DNA of 64,000 bases from Actinoallomurus iriomotensis (GCF_030269445.1 NZ_BSTJ01000002.1:558001-622000); one strand, 5' to 3'; numbered from the stretch's first letter, positions 16,122 to 24,904 are shown. Notes: generated by a model from the letters alone, not told the origin. Numbers and translations are program-made.

Positions 16122-17174
16122 GTGAGCTGGGAGGTTCCGCTGACCACGCGAGCGCTCATCACCGGGATCACCGGGCAGGACGGCTCCTACCTCGCCGAGC
16201 ATCTGCTGGAGCAGGGGTACGAGGTCTGGGGCCTGGTCCGGGGGCAGGCCAACCCGCACGTCTCGAGGCTGCGCAAGCACATCGGCGACGTGCGGCTGGT
16301 CCACGGCGACCTGCTGGACCAGGGCAGCCTCATATCCGCCGTGGAGAAGGTGCGGCCCGACGAGGTCTACAACCTCGGCGCGATCTCCTTCGTGCCCATG
16401 TCGTGGCAGCAGGCGGAGATCACCGCCGAGGTCACCGGGATGGGCGTGCTGCGCATGCTCGAGGCGATCCGCGTCGTCAGCGGCATCAGCGGATCGCGCA
16501 CCCCCGGCGGCGGCCAGATCCGCTTCTACCAGGCGTCCTCCTCGGAGATGTTCGGCCAGGTGCGCGAGACGCCGCAGAACGAGCGCACGCCCTTCCACCC
16601 GCGCAGCCCGTACGGCGTCGCCAAGACCTACGGGCACTTCATCACGCAGAACTACCGCGAGTCGTACGGCATGTTCGCGGTCAGCGGCATCCTGTTCAAC
16701 CACGAGTCGCCGCGGCGGGGCGCGGAGTTCGTGACCCGCAAGATCTCGCTCGGCGTGGCCCGGATCAAGCTCGGCCTGACCGACAAGCTCACGCTGGGGA
16801 ACCTGGAGGCCCGGCGCGACTGGGGCTACGCCGGCGACTACGTCCGGGCGATGCGGCTCATGCTCGCCGCCGCGACGCCGGAGGACTACGTGATCGGCAC
16901 CGGCCGCACCCAGTCCGTACGGGAGCTGGTCGAGCTGGCGTTCGCGACGGCCGGGCTCGACTGGCGCCACCATGTGATCACCGACTCCGCGCTGACCCGG
17001 CCCGCCGAGGTCGACCTGCTGTGCGGCGACCCGAAGAAGGCCCGTGACCAGCTCGGCTGGGAACCGGGTGTCACGTTCGAAGAACTCGTCACGATGATGG
17101 TCGAGTCGGACCTGGCCCTGCTGTCCCGCTCCGACCGGCCGGCGGACGAGCCGCTCAGCTTCGACCACTGGTGA
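16122..17174 (+). CDS. gmd: GDP-mannose 4,6-dehydratase
   Basis: 350-aa extended short-chain dehydrogenase converting GDP-D-mannose to GDP-4-keto-6-deoxy-D-mannose, using tightly bound NADP(H). Motifs: [20 protein letters not shown] (nucleotide binding), [10 protein letters not shown] (catalytic Thr/Ser and Glu), YGVAK (catalytic Tyr-Lys), NHESPRRG and the [12 protein letters not shown] segment. The start is ambiguous: GTG 16122 has no ribosome site but a CATAGT hexamer just upstream would suit a leaderless message, while GGGAGG sits five bases before a CTG at 16140. No other deoxysugar genes are adjacent. The stop overlaps the next gene. Confidence 0.95.
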   Translation: MSWEVPLTTRALITGITGQDGSYLAEHLLEQGYEVWGLVRGQANPHVSRLRKHIGDVRLVHGDLLDQGSLISAVEKVRPDEVYNLGAISFVPMSWQQAEITAEVTGMGVLRMLEAIRVVSGISGSRTPGGGQIRFYQASSSEMFGQVRETPQNERTPFHPRSPYGVAKTYGHFITQNYRESYGMFAVSGILFNHESPRRGAEFVTRKISLGVARIKLGLTDKLTLGNLEARRDWGYAGDYVRAMRLMLAAATPEDYVIGTGRTQSVRELVELAFATAGLDWRHHVITDSALTRPAEVDLLCGDPKKARDQLGWEPGVTFEELVTMMVESDLALLSRSDRPADEPLSFDHW

Positions 17175-18724
17175 GCGGGGCCTCCCACGCGTGCGACGAT
17201 GACCAGGTGCCCTCCGATCAGGTCGACACCGCCACCGGCCGGCTCACGCTCTCCACGGCGCCCGGCCGCTGGGTCCTCACCGCGACGGTGCTGGGCTCCA
17301 GCCTGGCGATGCTCGACGCCACCATCGTCAATGTCGCACTGCCCCGCATCGGGCGGGATTTCGGCGCCTCGCTGGCCGGCCTGCAGTGGACCGTCAACGC
17401 CTACACACTCACGCTCGCCGGGCTGATCCTGCTCGGCGGCTCGCTCGGCGACCGGTTCGGGCGCCGGCGGGTGTTCCAGATCGGCGTGATCTGGTTCGCC
17501 CTCGCGTCCGCGCTGTGCGGCGGCGCGTCGGACATCGGCGTGCTGGTCACGGCACGCGCCCTGCAGGGCATCGGCGGCGCCCTGCTGACACCCGGCGCGC
17601 TGGCCATCATCCAGTCGTCCTTCGATCCCGCGGACCGGTCACGGGCGATCGGCGCCTGGTCGGGCCTCGGCGGCGTCGCGGGCGCGATCGGCCCGTTCCT
17701 CGGCGGCTGGCTCATCGCCGCGGCGGGCTGGCGCTGGGCGTTCCTGCTCAACCTCCCGCTCGCCGCCCTCGTCGTGGCCGTCGCGGCGCGGCACGTGCCG
17801 GAGAGCCGTGACGAGTCCGAGCACCACGGCTTCGACGTGCTCGGCGCCGTCCTCGCGGCCGCCGCGCTCGCCGGTGTGACCTACGCCCTCACCGAGGCGC
17901 CCTCGGGCCCGGCCGCCGCCGTGGTGGTCGCGGCGGTGCTGGGAGTCGCCTCCGGGGTGGCCTTCGTGCTGGTCGAACGGCGGCGGTCGGCCGGGCACGG
18001 TCCGAGCCCCATGCTGCCGCTCGGCGTCTTCGGCTCCCGCCAGTTCACCGCCGTCAACATCGTGACGTTCATCGTGTACGGCGGCATGGGCGTGCAGTTC
18101 TTCCTGCTCGTGGTCGACCTACAGGTCGTGGCGGGCTATTCCCCCATCGTCGCGGGCACCGCGCTGCTCCCGGTGACGATCCTGATGCTCCTGCTGTCCG
18201 CCCGCGCGGGCGCGCTGGCCCAGCGGTTCGGGCCGCGGTACCTGATGACCGGCGGGCTGATCGTCGCGGCGGCGGGAATGACGCTGACGCTCCGCATCGG
18301 CCCGCATGCCTCGTACGTCGCCGACGTGCTGCCGGCCACGGTGGTCTTCGGCCTCGGCCTGTCGGGTGTGGTCGCGCCGCTGACCGCCACGGTGCTCGCG
18401 ACGGCCGACCTGCGGCACGCGGGCGTGGCCAGCGGGGTGAACAACGCCGTGGCCCGCGCGGCCGGTCTGCTGGCGGTGGCCGGCATCCCGCCCGCGGTCG
18501 GGCTCAGGGGCACCGCGTACAACGACCCGGCGGTGTTCGGCCACGGCTTTCACACGGCGATGGCGATCGCGGCCGTACTGCTCCTCGTCGGGGCGGTGCT
18601 GACGTTCCTCATCGTCCACGACGACGTGCTCAGCCCCGACCAGGCCACGGCCAGCCCGGAGTGCGAGTACAACTGCCCGGTCGGCGCCCCGCCCCTCGAA
18701 CCCGGCACGGCCGCGAACGCCTGA
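17171..18724 (+). CDS. MFS transporter, DHA2 (EmrB/QacA) drug efflux family
   Basis: 517-aa inner-membrane proton-coupled exporter with about 14 helices. It has the DHA2 signatures [17 protein letters not shown] in helix 1, [13 protein letters not shown] (motif A) and GPFLGGWL (motif C). It overlaps gmd by four bases (GTG 17171 within TGGTGAG); a second GTG at 17207 would shorten the N-terminus by 12 residues. The acidic/Cys-containing tail is probably cytoplasmic. The substrate is unknown. Overlap with gmd implies cotranscription, but no functional link is evident. Confidence 0.9.
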   Translation: MSGASHACDDDQVPSDQVDTATGRLTLSTAPGRWVLTATVLGSSLAMLDATIVNVALPRIGRDFGASLAGLQWTVNAYTLTLAGLILLGGSLGDRFGRRRVFQIGVIWFALASALCGGASDIGVLVTARALQGIGGALLTPGALAIIQSSFDPADRSRAIGAWSGLGGVAGAIGPFLGGWLIAAAGWRWAFLLNLPLAALVVAVAARHVPESRDESEHHGFDVLGAVLAAAALAGVTYALTEAPSGPAAAVVVAAVLGVASGVAFVLVERRRSAGHGPSPMLPLGVFGSRQFTAVNIVTFIVYGGMGVQFFLLVVDLQVVAGYSPIVAGTALLPVTILMLLLSARAGALAQRFGPRYLMTGGLIVAAAGMTLTLRIGPHASYVADVLPATVVFGLGLSGVVAPLTATVLATADLRHAGVASGVNNAVARAAGLLAVAGIPPAVGLRGTAYNDPAVFGHGFHTAMAIAAVLLLVGAVLTFLIVHDDVLSPDQATASPECEYNCPVGAPPLEPGTAANA

Positions 18725-18737
18725 CGGCCGTCGATGC

Positions 18738-19700
18738 TCACCCGGCCGGCCGTCTCCGGCGAGCCGTCACCGGCCGGATGACCAGCAGCTCCAATGCGGC
18801 GAGCGCGGCGAGGGACACCAGACCGGTCACCGCCGGAACGGCGACCATGGTGATGAGGCATCGAGCGAGCGGGTCCTCCACGTAGCCCGGGTAGTAGGGC
18901 ACAGTCATGATCGGGAGCAACGGCACGGCCAGGGCGACCAGCGCCCGCCGCCCGGCGGCGCCGCGCGCCAGCCAGGCGGTGGCGACCAGCGCCGCGCCCG
19001 CCAGGCCCGCGAGTCCGGCTCCCCACGTGATGCCCAGTGCCTCCCGCACCATCGCCGTCTCGAAGAAGACCGCCACGGCCAGGAGGACGACGATGCCGAT
19101 GAGGCGCGGACGGCCGAGTACCTCCCGCCCACGGGCGGCACCGGGCCCGGCGAGGAGCGCGCCGGCCGTGATGAGGCCGAGCAGGAGCGGCGCGGCCGCC
19201 GCTGCTCCGGCGTAGTCGTCGTTCGCCGCGAGCACGGCGACGCTCAGGACGAGGGCGGCGAGCACGGCGGCCGCGGTCGCCCGCGGGGCGCCGCACAACG
19301 CGACGACGGCGGCGATCCCCCACGCGAGGTGGGACGGCGCCGAGTAGTACATGATCCACCAGCTCGAACCGTGCGTGGCGGCGAAGGTCGCGTCCGGCAG
19401 CGACAGGATCGCCTGCGCGGCGTACCTGGCGGTGCCGGCGAGCAGGAGGAGCGGGGCGATGACGCCGAGCAGCGCGGTCGCGTCACGCCAGCCGCCGCGC
19501 GCGAGTGCGCCCGGCGCCCGGCGGATCCGGATCCCGAGTCCGCCCCGCGCCAGATCGAGCACGTCGCGTACGGCCGGACGCGTCTGGTCCGGACCGGCCG
19601 CCGCGAGGAGCACGCCCAGCATCTCCTCCTCGTGCGCCCGGCGGTGCTCCGCCGGATACCAGCGGAGCCACCTGCGATAACGGTCTTCGAGAGCAGTCAT
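18738..19700 (-). CDS. Polytopic membrane protein linked to PadR regulator
   Basis: 320-aa protein. The first 60 residues are soluble and resemble the N-terminal segment of actinomycete membrane proteins paired with PadR (TALEDRYRRWLRWYPAEHRR, then HEEEMLGVLL). About eight hydrophobic helices follow. I chose the ATG at 19700 with GAGGAAGG upstream. The PadR gene lies 76 bases upstream on the same strand, so the two form a module in which PadR probably represses both. Biological role unknown. Confidence 0.8.
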   Translation of the reverse strand: MTALEDRYRRWLRWYPAEHRRAHEEEMLGVLLAAAGPDQTRPAVRDVLDLARGGLGIRIRRAPGALARGGWRDATALLGVIAPLLLLAGTARYAAQAILSLPDATFAATHGSSWWIMYYSAPSHLAWGIAAVVALCGAPRATAAAVLAALVLSVAVLAANDDYAGAAAAAPLLLGLITAGALLAGPGAARGREVLGRPRLIGIVVLLAVAVFFETAMVREALGITWGAGLAGLAGAALVATAWLARGAAGRRALVALAVPLLPIMTVPYYPGYVEDPLARCLITMVAVPAVTGLVSLAALAALELLVIRPVTARRRRPAG

Positions 19701-19776
19701 ATGGGCAGACCTTCCTCGGGCTTGTCGGGCAAGAGGGAACCACCGAGCAGGGCGGTCGTCGTGCACTGGCGGCGCG

Positions 19777-20130
19777 TCACACGGCGGGGACGGTCGCCTG
19801 CGCCCCGCGCAGCCGGGCCGGCCCCAGCCGCGCGGCAGCGGCCTCGGCCCGCCTCCGCAGGCGTTCGACCTCCGTCGCGAGCGCGGCGGCGCCGTCGTCG
19901 GTCAGGCGGTAGTAACGGCGCAGCCGGCCGTCGACGACCTCCTCCCGGTCGGCGTCGACCAGGCCGTCGGCCTGCAGCCGGTCCAGCGCGGCGTACAGCG
20001 TGCCGGCGCGCAGCCGCACCCGGCCGTCGGAGATCTGTTCCGCGTCGCACATGATCCCGTAGCCGTGCTGGGGCCGAGCGGCCAGAGCCGTGAGGATCAA
20101 GAACGTGGGCTCCTGCATCTGCCTGCTCAT
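19777..20130 (-). CDS. PadR family transcriptional regulator
   Basis: 117-aa repressor-type winged helix. TFLILTALAARPQHGYGIM, then RLRAGTLYAALDRLQADGLV and RRYYRLTDDGAAAL are the PadR helix-turn-helix and wing, with a C-terminal dimerisation helix. ATG start. A near-palindrome lies directly upstream (20146-20164), a likely autoregulatory operator. Ligands of PadR proteins vary, and none can be predicted here. Confidence 0.93.
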   Translation of the reverse strand: MSRQMQEPTFLILTALAARPQHGYGIMCDAEQISDGRVRLRAGTLYAALDRLQADGLVDADREEVVDGRLRRYYRLTDDGAAALATEVERLRRRAEAAAARLGPARLRGAQATVPAV

Positions 20131-20145
20131 ATCGATCTTTATATA

Positions 20146-20164
20146 CCGATGATCGATCTATCGG
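20146..20164. promoter_or_regulatory. Candidate PadR operator
   Basis: CCGATGATCGATCTATCGG is a near-palindrome with arms CCGAT/ATCGG around the self-complementary GATCGATC. It sits in an AT-rich stretch (TTTATATA at 20138-20145) immediately before the PadR start. Confidence 0.5.
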
Positions 20165-20227
20165 CAATGACGCCGCTCTCGAACCCGATCCGACCTCGGA
20201 CGCCTCGGGACGACCGGAACAGAGGCT

Positions 20228-20252
20228 GCGTGCATCGGCTTCTCGTGGGTAC
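20228..20252 (+). promoter_or_regulatory. Sigma-B-type promoter-like site before 20262
   Basis: GCGT at 20228-20231, a 15-base spacer, then GGGTAC at 20247-20252, matching the actinomycete sigma-B pattern GNNT-N14-16-GGGTAY. It ends nine bases before the ATG, so the message would have almost no leader. Confidence 0.35.
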
Positions 20253-20261
20253 CCCGGAGCC

Positions 20262-20612
20262 ATGACCGATTTGCAGCCACTTACGCAGTATGTTATTGAT
20301 TCCGCCCATCAAGAGGTGGCGGACAAGGCACGGAAGAGCGTGCCCGCGCTGAGGATGGGCGCGGTCGCCGGCACCCTCGGCGTACTCGCCGCCGCGGCGT
20401 CCTACCGCCTGAGCGTCCTCCTGCTGGAGAAGGTGATGCCGTCGGAGGCCGCCGCGCTGACGGCGACGGTCGCGTACGGCGGCGGCGCCGGTTGCGCCGC
20501 CATGATCACCCTCCGCCGGCTGCGAGAGACTCCAGCGCCTCTGCCGGTCGAGACCGCGCGGCGGTTCGCCGACGCGATCGCGGACCGGCAGTCCCCCGAA
20601 GTCGAACAGTGA
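20262..20612 (+). CDS. Small two-helix membrane protein (holin-like)
   Basis: 116-aa protein with two hydrophobic segments (about residues 32-55 and 65-84) and charged ends. This layout is similar to the phage-holin-like/Holin-X membrane proteins common in actinomycetes, but homology is not certain. ATG start with a short GGAG. It lies just upstream of the gas vesicle genes and ends at a strong terminator, so it is a separate unit. Role unknown; proximity and promoter type suggest a stress-related envelope function. Confidence 0.65.
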   Translation: MTDLQPLTQYVIDSAHQEVADKARKSVPALRMGAVAGTLGVLAAAASYRLSVLLLEKVMPSEAAALTATVAYGGGAGCAAMITLRRLRETPAPLPVETARRFADAIADRQSPEVEQ

Positions 20613-20647
20613 CCGGTCGCCCGTATCGGGCCCGAGGTCGTAGGGGT

Positions 20648-20674
20648 GTTCTCCGGACGCGCCGTCCGGAGAAC
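20648..20674 (+). terminator. Strong terminator hairpin
   Basis: Perfect 12-bp arms GTTCTCCGGACG (20648-20659) and CGTCCGGAGAAC (20663-20674) around CGC, extended by outer GGGG/CCCC. It ends the 20262 transcript and isolates the gas vesicle operon. Confidence 0.8.
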
Positions 20675-20799
20675 GCCCCTCGAAAAAGCACGCAGGCGCT
20701 CATCAACGCTCAGAAACCAGCTAGGAACTTCCCGTGACCAGCCACAACCATCAGAATGTGGCATTTGGACGATGCCTCCCACATAAAGCCATCCATCCC

Positions 20800-20843
20800 G
20801 TTTAGCGAGATTTATCGGGGTACGTGAGGTTCACACCTGAACC
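20800..20843 (+). promoter_or_regulatory. Sigma-B-type promoter and palindrome of gas vesicle operon
   Basis: GTTT at 20800-20803, 14 bases, then GGGTAC at 20818-20823 is a close match to the actinomycete sigma-B consensus. Five bases downstream GGTTCACACCTGAACC (20828-20843) is a perfect 6-bp inverted repeat that would lie at or just after the transcription start, where a repressor could block transcription. The gvpA ATG follows at 20868. Confidence 0.55.
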
Positions 20844-20867
20844 AGACACACCAAGGGAGTGGATGCC

Positions 20868-21305
20868 ATGACTGGGCCCATCGCCCAGCAGACCTCCGGC
20901 GGTTCGCCCAGCAGAGCAGGGGGCGGCTCCAGCAGTTTGGCCGATGTGGTGGACCTGATCCTGGAAAAGGGTCTGGTCATCGACCTTTACGCCCGAGTCT
21001 CGCTGGTCGGAATCGAGATCCTCACGGTCGACGTGCGGATCGTCGTCGCGAGTGTGGACACCTACCTGCGGTTCGCCGCGGCCTGCAACCGGCTCGACAT
21101 CGCCCATGACGGAACGTCGCAGGGCCTGCCGCAGTTCGTCGGCGGCATGCAGGAGTCGGGCGCCAAGAAGAAGACCCGTGGCGCTCTGGAAGGAGCGCGG
21201 GAACGGCTCGAAGAGACCTTCGCCCCCTCGGACGACGAGGACGACGAGAAGAAGCAGCCCGCGCGGCGTCGCTCATCGAAGAAGAACGAGGAGGATGACG
21301 AGTGA
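20868..21305 (+). CDS. gvpA: Gas vesicle structural protein GvpA
   Basis: 145-aa main shell protein of the gas vesicle wall. Residues about 25-80 are the GvpA core ([48 protein letters not shown]), which forms the amphipathic helix-beta-beta-helix rib unit. A charged 65-residue tail rich in Lys, Asp and Glu follows, as in Streptomyces GvpA but unlike the short cyanobacterial protein. ATG 20868 is preceded by AAGGGAG. It is the first gene of the operon and overlaps gvpF by four bases. Confidence 0.95.
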   Translation: MTGPIAQQTSGGSPSRAGGGSSSLADVVDLILEKGLVIDLYARVSLVGIEILTVDVRIVVASVDTYLRFAAACNRLDIAHDGTSQGLPQFVGGMQESGAKKKTRGALEGARERLEETFAPSDDEDDEKKQPARRRSSKKNEEDDE

Positions 21306-22066
21306 CCACCCCGCAGACATCCGGGGCGACCCAGTACGTCTACGGCATCATCCGTGCCGACGCCTCGATACCCGACGACCTCACCGGCGTGGACGACCAG
21401 CCCGTGTCGGTGGTCGCGCACGGTCCGTGCGCGGCCCTCGTCAGCGACCTGGCGCAGCAGCGTCCCCTGGGCGAACGCGCCGACCTGCTCGCGCACCAGC
21501 GCGTGCTGGACGTGTTCGTCTCGGCCGGCGTGGACATCCTGCCCTTCCGGTTCGGAGCCGCCCTGGGCAGCCGGGAGGCCGTGGAGAAGGAACTGCTGAC
21601 CGAGAACGGTGAGCGCCTGTCACAGGTCCTGGACGGGCTGAAGGGCCGGCAGGAGCTCCGCGTCAAGGCCACCTACGTCCAGGAGGCGATCCTGCGCGAG
21701 GTCATGACGGAAGAGCCGGAGGTGGCCGAGCTCAACGAACGCGTGCGCAACGTGCCCGAGGACGCGTCGGACGCCGTCTACTACGACCGCGTCCGGCTCG
21801 GCGAACTCGTCGCGCAGAGTGTCAAGCGCCGCCGCGACGAGGAGGGCGCCCGGCTGCTGGACGGCCTGGCCCCCGCCGCCTCGGCGGTCGCCGCCCACCC
21901 GCCCGTACGCGAGGAGGACGTGCTCGACGCGTCGTTCCTGGTGGAGCGGGGCAAGCTGGCGGACTTCCAGCGGGCCGTGGACGCGCTCGCCGGTGACACC
22001 GAGGGCCGGTTGACCCTGCGCCTCGTCGGACCGCTACCGCCCTACAGCTTCGTCCCGGAGGAATGA
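21302..22066 (+). CDS. gvpF: Gas vesicle protein GvpF/GvpL family (first copy)
   Basis: 254-aa assembly protein. [17 protein letters not shown] opens the N-terminal domain, and the family ends in [13 protein letters not shown]. GvpF/L proteins associate with GvpA during nucleation and can be minor shell components. GTG start within the gvpA stop (GTGA), so it is coupled. A paralogue lies at 23039, giving the usual F and L pair. No unusual residues noted. Confidence 0.95.
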   Translation: MTTPQTSGATQYVYGIIRADASIPDDLTGVDDQPVSVVAHGPCAALVSDLAQQRPLGERADLLAHQRVLDVFVSAGVDILPFRFGAALGSREAVEKELLTENGERLSQVLDGLKGRQELRVKATYVQEAILREVMTEEPEVAELNERVRNVPEDASDAVYYDRVRLGELVAQSVKRRRDEEGARLLDGLAPAASAVAAHPPVREEDVLDASFLVERGKLADFQRAVDALAGDTEGRLTLRLVGPLPPYSFVPEE

Positions 22067-22315
22067 ATGGGACTGTTCACAGGGCTGGTGACGTTCCCCC
22101 TGGCACCCGCGCGGGGGGTGATGTGGCTCGCCGGGGTGCTCAAGGAGCAGGCCGAGGCACAGCTGTACGACCCCGGCCGGATCGCCGCGGAGATGCAGCA
22201 GGTCGCCGATGACGTCGCCAGCGGAGCGATCACCGAAGAGGAGGCGGCCGAGCGGGAGGAGGATCTGATCCACCGCCTGCACGAAGGCCACAGACTCGGT
22301 TATCAGAGAGGCTAG
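22067..22315 (+). CDS. gvpG: Gas vesicle protein GvpG
   Basis: 82-aa helical accessory protein. LFTGLVTFPLAPARGVMWLA at the start is the GvpG hallmark, followed by a charged helix with two Glu-rich stretches. It directly abuts the gvpF stop, with GGAGGA embedded in the end of gvpF. Thought to act in the assembly complex with GvpF/L. Confidence 0.93.
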   Translation: MGLFTGLVTFPLAPARGVMWLAGVLKEQAEAQLYDPGRIAAEMQQVADDVASGAITEEEAAEREEDLIHRLHEGHRLGYQRG

Positions 22316-22317
22316 CG

Positions 22318-22575
22318 ATGCTCAGCGCGTCCGACGCCGCCGAAGTGGCGGCGCACCACGTCACCGAGATGACCGGACGGTCCACCGAGGGAGTCGTCGG
22401 GATCAAGCGCTCCGACGACGGGTGGAGCGTGACCGTCGAGGTCGTCGAGACCCAGAGAATCCCCGACTCCGCCGACATCCTCGCCACCTATGAGGTCGAG
22501 GTCGACGCGGACGGCGAGCTGGTGTCCTATCGGCGCGTCGGACGCTACCTGCGCGGGCAAGTCGAGCGGAAGTGA
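22318..22575 (+). CDS. gvpO: Gas vesicle protein GvpO, short form
   Basis: 85-aa protein matching the GvpO core: DDGWSVTVEVVETQRIPDSA, then LATYEVEVDADGELVSYRRV. Streptomyces GvpO has a longer charged N-terminal extension that is absent here, and there it is the first gene of the cluster, whereas here it lies between gvpG and gvpJ. ATG with GAGAGG upstream, two bases after the gvpG stop. Confidence 0.9.
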   Translation: MLSASDAAEVAAHHVTEMTGRSTEGVVGIKRSDDGWSVTVEVVETQRIPDSADILATYEVEVDADGELVSYRRVGRYLRGQVERK

Positions 22576-22590
22576 AAGAGGCTGAGCACA

Positions 22591-23046
22591 TTGTCGGAGA
22601 TGTCATGGACGGGATCGCGTTCGGCCGCTCGTCCGATGGCGGGCGAGCAGCCGAGCGCCAATCTCGCCGACCTTCTCGAGCGCATCCTCGACAAGGGAAT
22701 CGTGATCGTCGGGGACATCCGGGTGAACCTCCTCGACATCGAGCTGCTGACCATCAAGCTGCGGCTGCTCGTCGCCTCGGTCGACCGCGCCAAGGAGATG
22801 GGCATCGACTGGTGGGAGCACGATCCCTCGCTGTCCTCCCGCGCCTCGCGCGGTGAGGTGAGCGACGGCCAGGACTCCTCCCGCGAGGCGCTGGAGGAGG
22901 AGAACCGGCGGCTGCGGGAACGCCTGGCCGCGATCGAGGAACACCCCCACGACGGCGACACGCCCGCGGACGGCGCCGCCGGAGACGGAAAGCGCACGAC
23001 GTCCGCGCGATCGGCGAGCACGAGGAAGCGTAAGAACAGTGACTGA
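22591..23046 (+). CDS. gvpJ: Gas vesicle protein GvpJ (GvpA/J family)
   Basis: 151-aa GvpA-related minor shell protein. The core NLADLLERILDKGIVIVGDI, then NLLDIELLTIKLRLLVASVD and KEMGIDWWEHDP, matches actinomycete GvpJ. A charged coiled tail (EALEEENRRLRERLAAIEE) and a basic terminus follow. TTG 22591 is taken from the reading frame; an internal ATG at 22636 is an alternative close to the core. Overlaps gvpL. Confidence 0.92.
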   Translation: MSEMSWTGSRSAARPMAGEQPSANLADLLERILDKGIVIVGDIRVNLLDIELLTIKLRLLVASVDRAKEMGIDWWEHDPSLSSRASRGEVSDGQDSSREALEEENRRLRERLAAIEEHPHDGDTPADGAAGDGKRTTSARSASTRKRKNSD

Positions 23047-23821
23047 CTCTTCCGAAAACGCCGTCTACCTGTACGGCGTCACCCGGGGGCTGGATCTCGC
23101 GGCGCTGGGCGGCTCGCCCGGCGTGGCGGGCGCCGCGGTGCGCGACGTCGTCGCCGGCGACCTCACCGCCCTGGTCAGCACCGTACGGCTGGACGAGTAC
23201 GGCGAGGACGCCCTGCGCGCCAACCTGGAGGACCTGGGGTGGATCGAGGCGACCGCACGCGCGCACCACGCCGTGGTCGACCGTGCCGCCCGCCTGGCCC
23301 CGACGGCGCCCGTGCGGATCGCCACCGTCTACCACGACGACGAGCGCGTGGCGCAGGTCCTCCACGAGGGACGCGAACGGTTCGGCGCGGCGCTGGACCG
23401 GATCACGGGCCGCTCGGAGTGGGGGGTCAAGGCGTACGCCCACCCGGAGGACGAACGGCCCGAGGAGGAGGCGATGACGCCGGCCGCGGGTACCGGGGTC
23501 GGCACCGCGTACCTGCGGCGACGCCAGGAGCAGCGGCGCCGCCAGAACGAGGCGGGGCGTCGGCTCACCGAGCGCGCCCAGGCCATCGACGCCGAACTCC
23601 GGGTCCACGCGGTGGCGGTGCGGAGGCATCCCCCGCAGGATCCGAAGCTGTCCGGGCACCCCGGCACGCCGATCCTCAACATGGCGTACCTGCTGGACGA
23701 CGCGCGGGTGCCGGAGTTCCAGGCGCTGGTGCGCGAGATCGGCGAGCGGTCGCCCGGCATCGAGATCGAGGCGACGGGGCCCTGGCCGCCGTACTCCTTC
23801 ATCGAGACGGACGGGGGGTGA
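23039..23821 (+). CDS. gvpL: Gas vesicle protein GvpL (GvpF/L family, second copy)
   Basis: 260-aa paralogue of the product at 21302. It starts AVYLYGVTRGLDLAALGG and ends IEATGPWPPYSFIE, the family C-terminal signature. A charged insertion of about 50 residues (PEDERPEEEAMTPAAGTGVG, then YLRRRQEQRRRQNEAGRR) in the middle distinguishes it. GTG start overlaps the gvpJ stop. Confidence 0.94.
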   Translation: MTDSSENAVYLYGVTRGLDLAALGGSPGVAGAAVRDVVAGDLTALVSTVRLDEYGEDALRANLEDLGWIEATARAHHAVVDRAARLAPTAPVRIATVYHDDERVAQVLHEGRERFGAALDRITGRSEWGVKAYAHPEDERPEEEAMTPAAGTGVGTAYLRRRQEQRRRQNEAGRRLTERAQAIDAELRVHAVAVRRHPPQDPKLSGHPGTPILNMAYLLDDARVPEFQALVREIGERSPGIEIEATGPWPPYSFIETDGG

Positions 23822-23824
23822 GCG

Positions 23825-24037
23825 ATGACGGTCCCTCTCGACGTCGGCCCGGCCGGCAACGGAACCGAGCGCGTCGCGCTCGTCGACCTGCTCGACCGGC
23901 TGCTGGCCGGCGGGGCCGTCCTGACCGGCGACCTGGTGATCTCCATCGCCGAGGTCGACCTCGTCCACGTCTCGCTACGCGCACTGATCATGGCCGTACG
24001 CGACGGCGACGGCATGTCGGAGGGAGATGAGCCGTGA
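23825..24037 (+). CDS. gvpS: Gas vesicle protein GvpS (small GvpA/J family)
   Basis: 70-aa GvpA-like protein reduced to the core: VALVDLLDRLLAGGAVLTGD, then LVISIAEVDLVHVSLRALIM. This matches the small GvpS of streptomycetes, presumed a minor shell or capping component. ATG four bases after gvpL; its end overlaps gvpK by four bases. Confidence 0.9.
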   Translation: MTVPLDVGPAGNGTERVALVDLLDRLLAGGAVLTGDLVISIAEVDLVHVSLRALIMAVRDGDGMSEGDEP

Positions 24038-24456
24038 GCCGTTCCGACGACCGCGCCCCGGTGACCGGGAACGTCACGGCGACGGACCTGACGACCGGCG
24101 ACCCCGTCACCGACGCCATCCTCCACGGCCGCACGCCGCCAGAGGAGACGCCGGCCCGCACCGGCTCCGGCACGTCCCGCACGATGCAGCGGCTGCACAC
24201 CGACCCCGACACCGTAGAGCGTGACCTGGTCAAACTCGTCCTCACGCTGGTTGAGCTGATCCGGCAGCTCATGGAACGCCAGGCGATACGCCGTGTCGAG
24301 GGCGGCGGGCTGTCCGAGGACCAGGTCGAGCAGCTCGGCCTCGCGCTGATGCGCCTGGACGAGGCGATGGGCCGGCTGAAGGACCACTTCGGCCTGGACG
24401 ACCACGACCTCAACCTCGACCTCGGCCCCCTCGGACCGCTGCTGCCGGAGCACTGA
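24034..24456 (+). CDS. gvpK: Gas vesicle protein GvpK
   Basis: 140-aa accessory protein. The C-terminal helical domain (DTVERDLVKLVLTLVELIRQ, then LMERQAIRRVEGGGLSEDQV and EQLGLALMRLDEAM) is diagnostic for GvpK. The N-terminal 50 residues are Thr/Pro-rich and variable. Last gene of the operon, followed by two hairpins. GTG start. Confidence 0.94.
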   Translation: MSRSDDRAPVTGNVTATDLTTGDPVTDAILHGRTPPEETPARTGSGTSRTMQRLHTDPDTVERDLVKLVLTLVELIRQLMERQAIRRVEGGGLSEDQVEQLGLALMRLDEAMGRLKDHFGLDDHDLNLDLGPLGPLLPEH

Positions 24457-24470
24457 ACGCCCGCCGGCTC

Positions 24471-24493
24471 GCCCGTCGCCCATGGCGGCGGGC
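24471..24493 (+). terminator. Terminator of gas vesicle operon
   Basis: Ten-base arms GCCCGTCGCC (24471-24480) and GGCGGCGGGC (24484-24493), one G-U pair, loop CAT, followed by CTCTTC. Confidence 0.65.
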
Positions 24494-24522
24494 CTCTTCA
24501 CGTCCTGGGGATACGAACGAAG

Positions 24523-24562
24523 CCCGGGCGGGATCCGGCGCGAGGGCCGGATCCCGCCCGGG
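24523..24562. terminator. 16-bp inverted repeat between convergent genes
   Basis: Perfect arms CCCGGGCGGGATCCGG (24523-24538) and CCGGATCCCGCCCGGG (24547-24562) with an 8-base loop, just past the stop of the minus-strand gene at 24571. It should stop transcription from both sides. Confidence 0.8.
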
Positions 24563-24570
24563 ACCGTGTG

Positions 24571-24864
24571 TCATCTTCTTCTGCGGGAGCGCCGGAAGAG
24601 CCAGCCACCGAGGATCAGCGCGACGACGGGCAGGGCGCGTATCCCGACGAATCCCACGATCGCGCGTAGAACCTTCATGAGCCGGGCGAACGCCAGAGTG
24701 TGCAGGACCTTGCGCAGACCCGGCAGCTTGAGCGCGCCCATCACCGAGCCCTGCAGCGCCTTCTTCGGGGAGGGCACCTGTCGCACCTTGCCCATCGAAC
24801 CCTTGACGCGCTCCGGCGAAGCCGTTTCCGTCACCTTGCCGACCGGCGTCGATTTCTCAGCCAT
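24571..24864 (-). CDS. Small basic single-span membrane protein next to gas vesicle genes
   Basis: 97-aa protein with a Lys/Arg-rich, Pro-containing first half, an amphipathic middle (LPGLRKVLHTLAFARLMKVL) and one hydrophobic segment near the C-terminus (IVGFVGIRALPVVALILGGW), ending in a cluster of arginines. The positive tail suggests the C-terminus stays in the cytosol. ATG 24864 with GGAG upstream. On its strand a GAAT-N14-GGGTAT site about 60 bases upstream matches the sigma-B pattern shared by its neighbours. Function unknown. Confidence 0.7.
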   Translation of the reverse strand: MAEKSTPVGKVTETASPERVKGSMGKVRQVPSPKKALQGSVMGALKLPGLRKVLHTLAFARLMKVLRAIVGFVGIRALPVVALILGGWLFRRSRRRR

Positions 24865-24904
24865 ATGCCATCTCCTTATTCAGGGGTTCCGCCTCTTCAG
24901 CCGT

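Noticed and set aside
20261-24456. Phage or phage-tail origin for the gas vesicle region because of the holin-like gene
   Set aside because: No phage structural, integrase or lysin genes; the Gvp families are specific and the terminator separates the holin-like gene.
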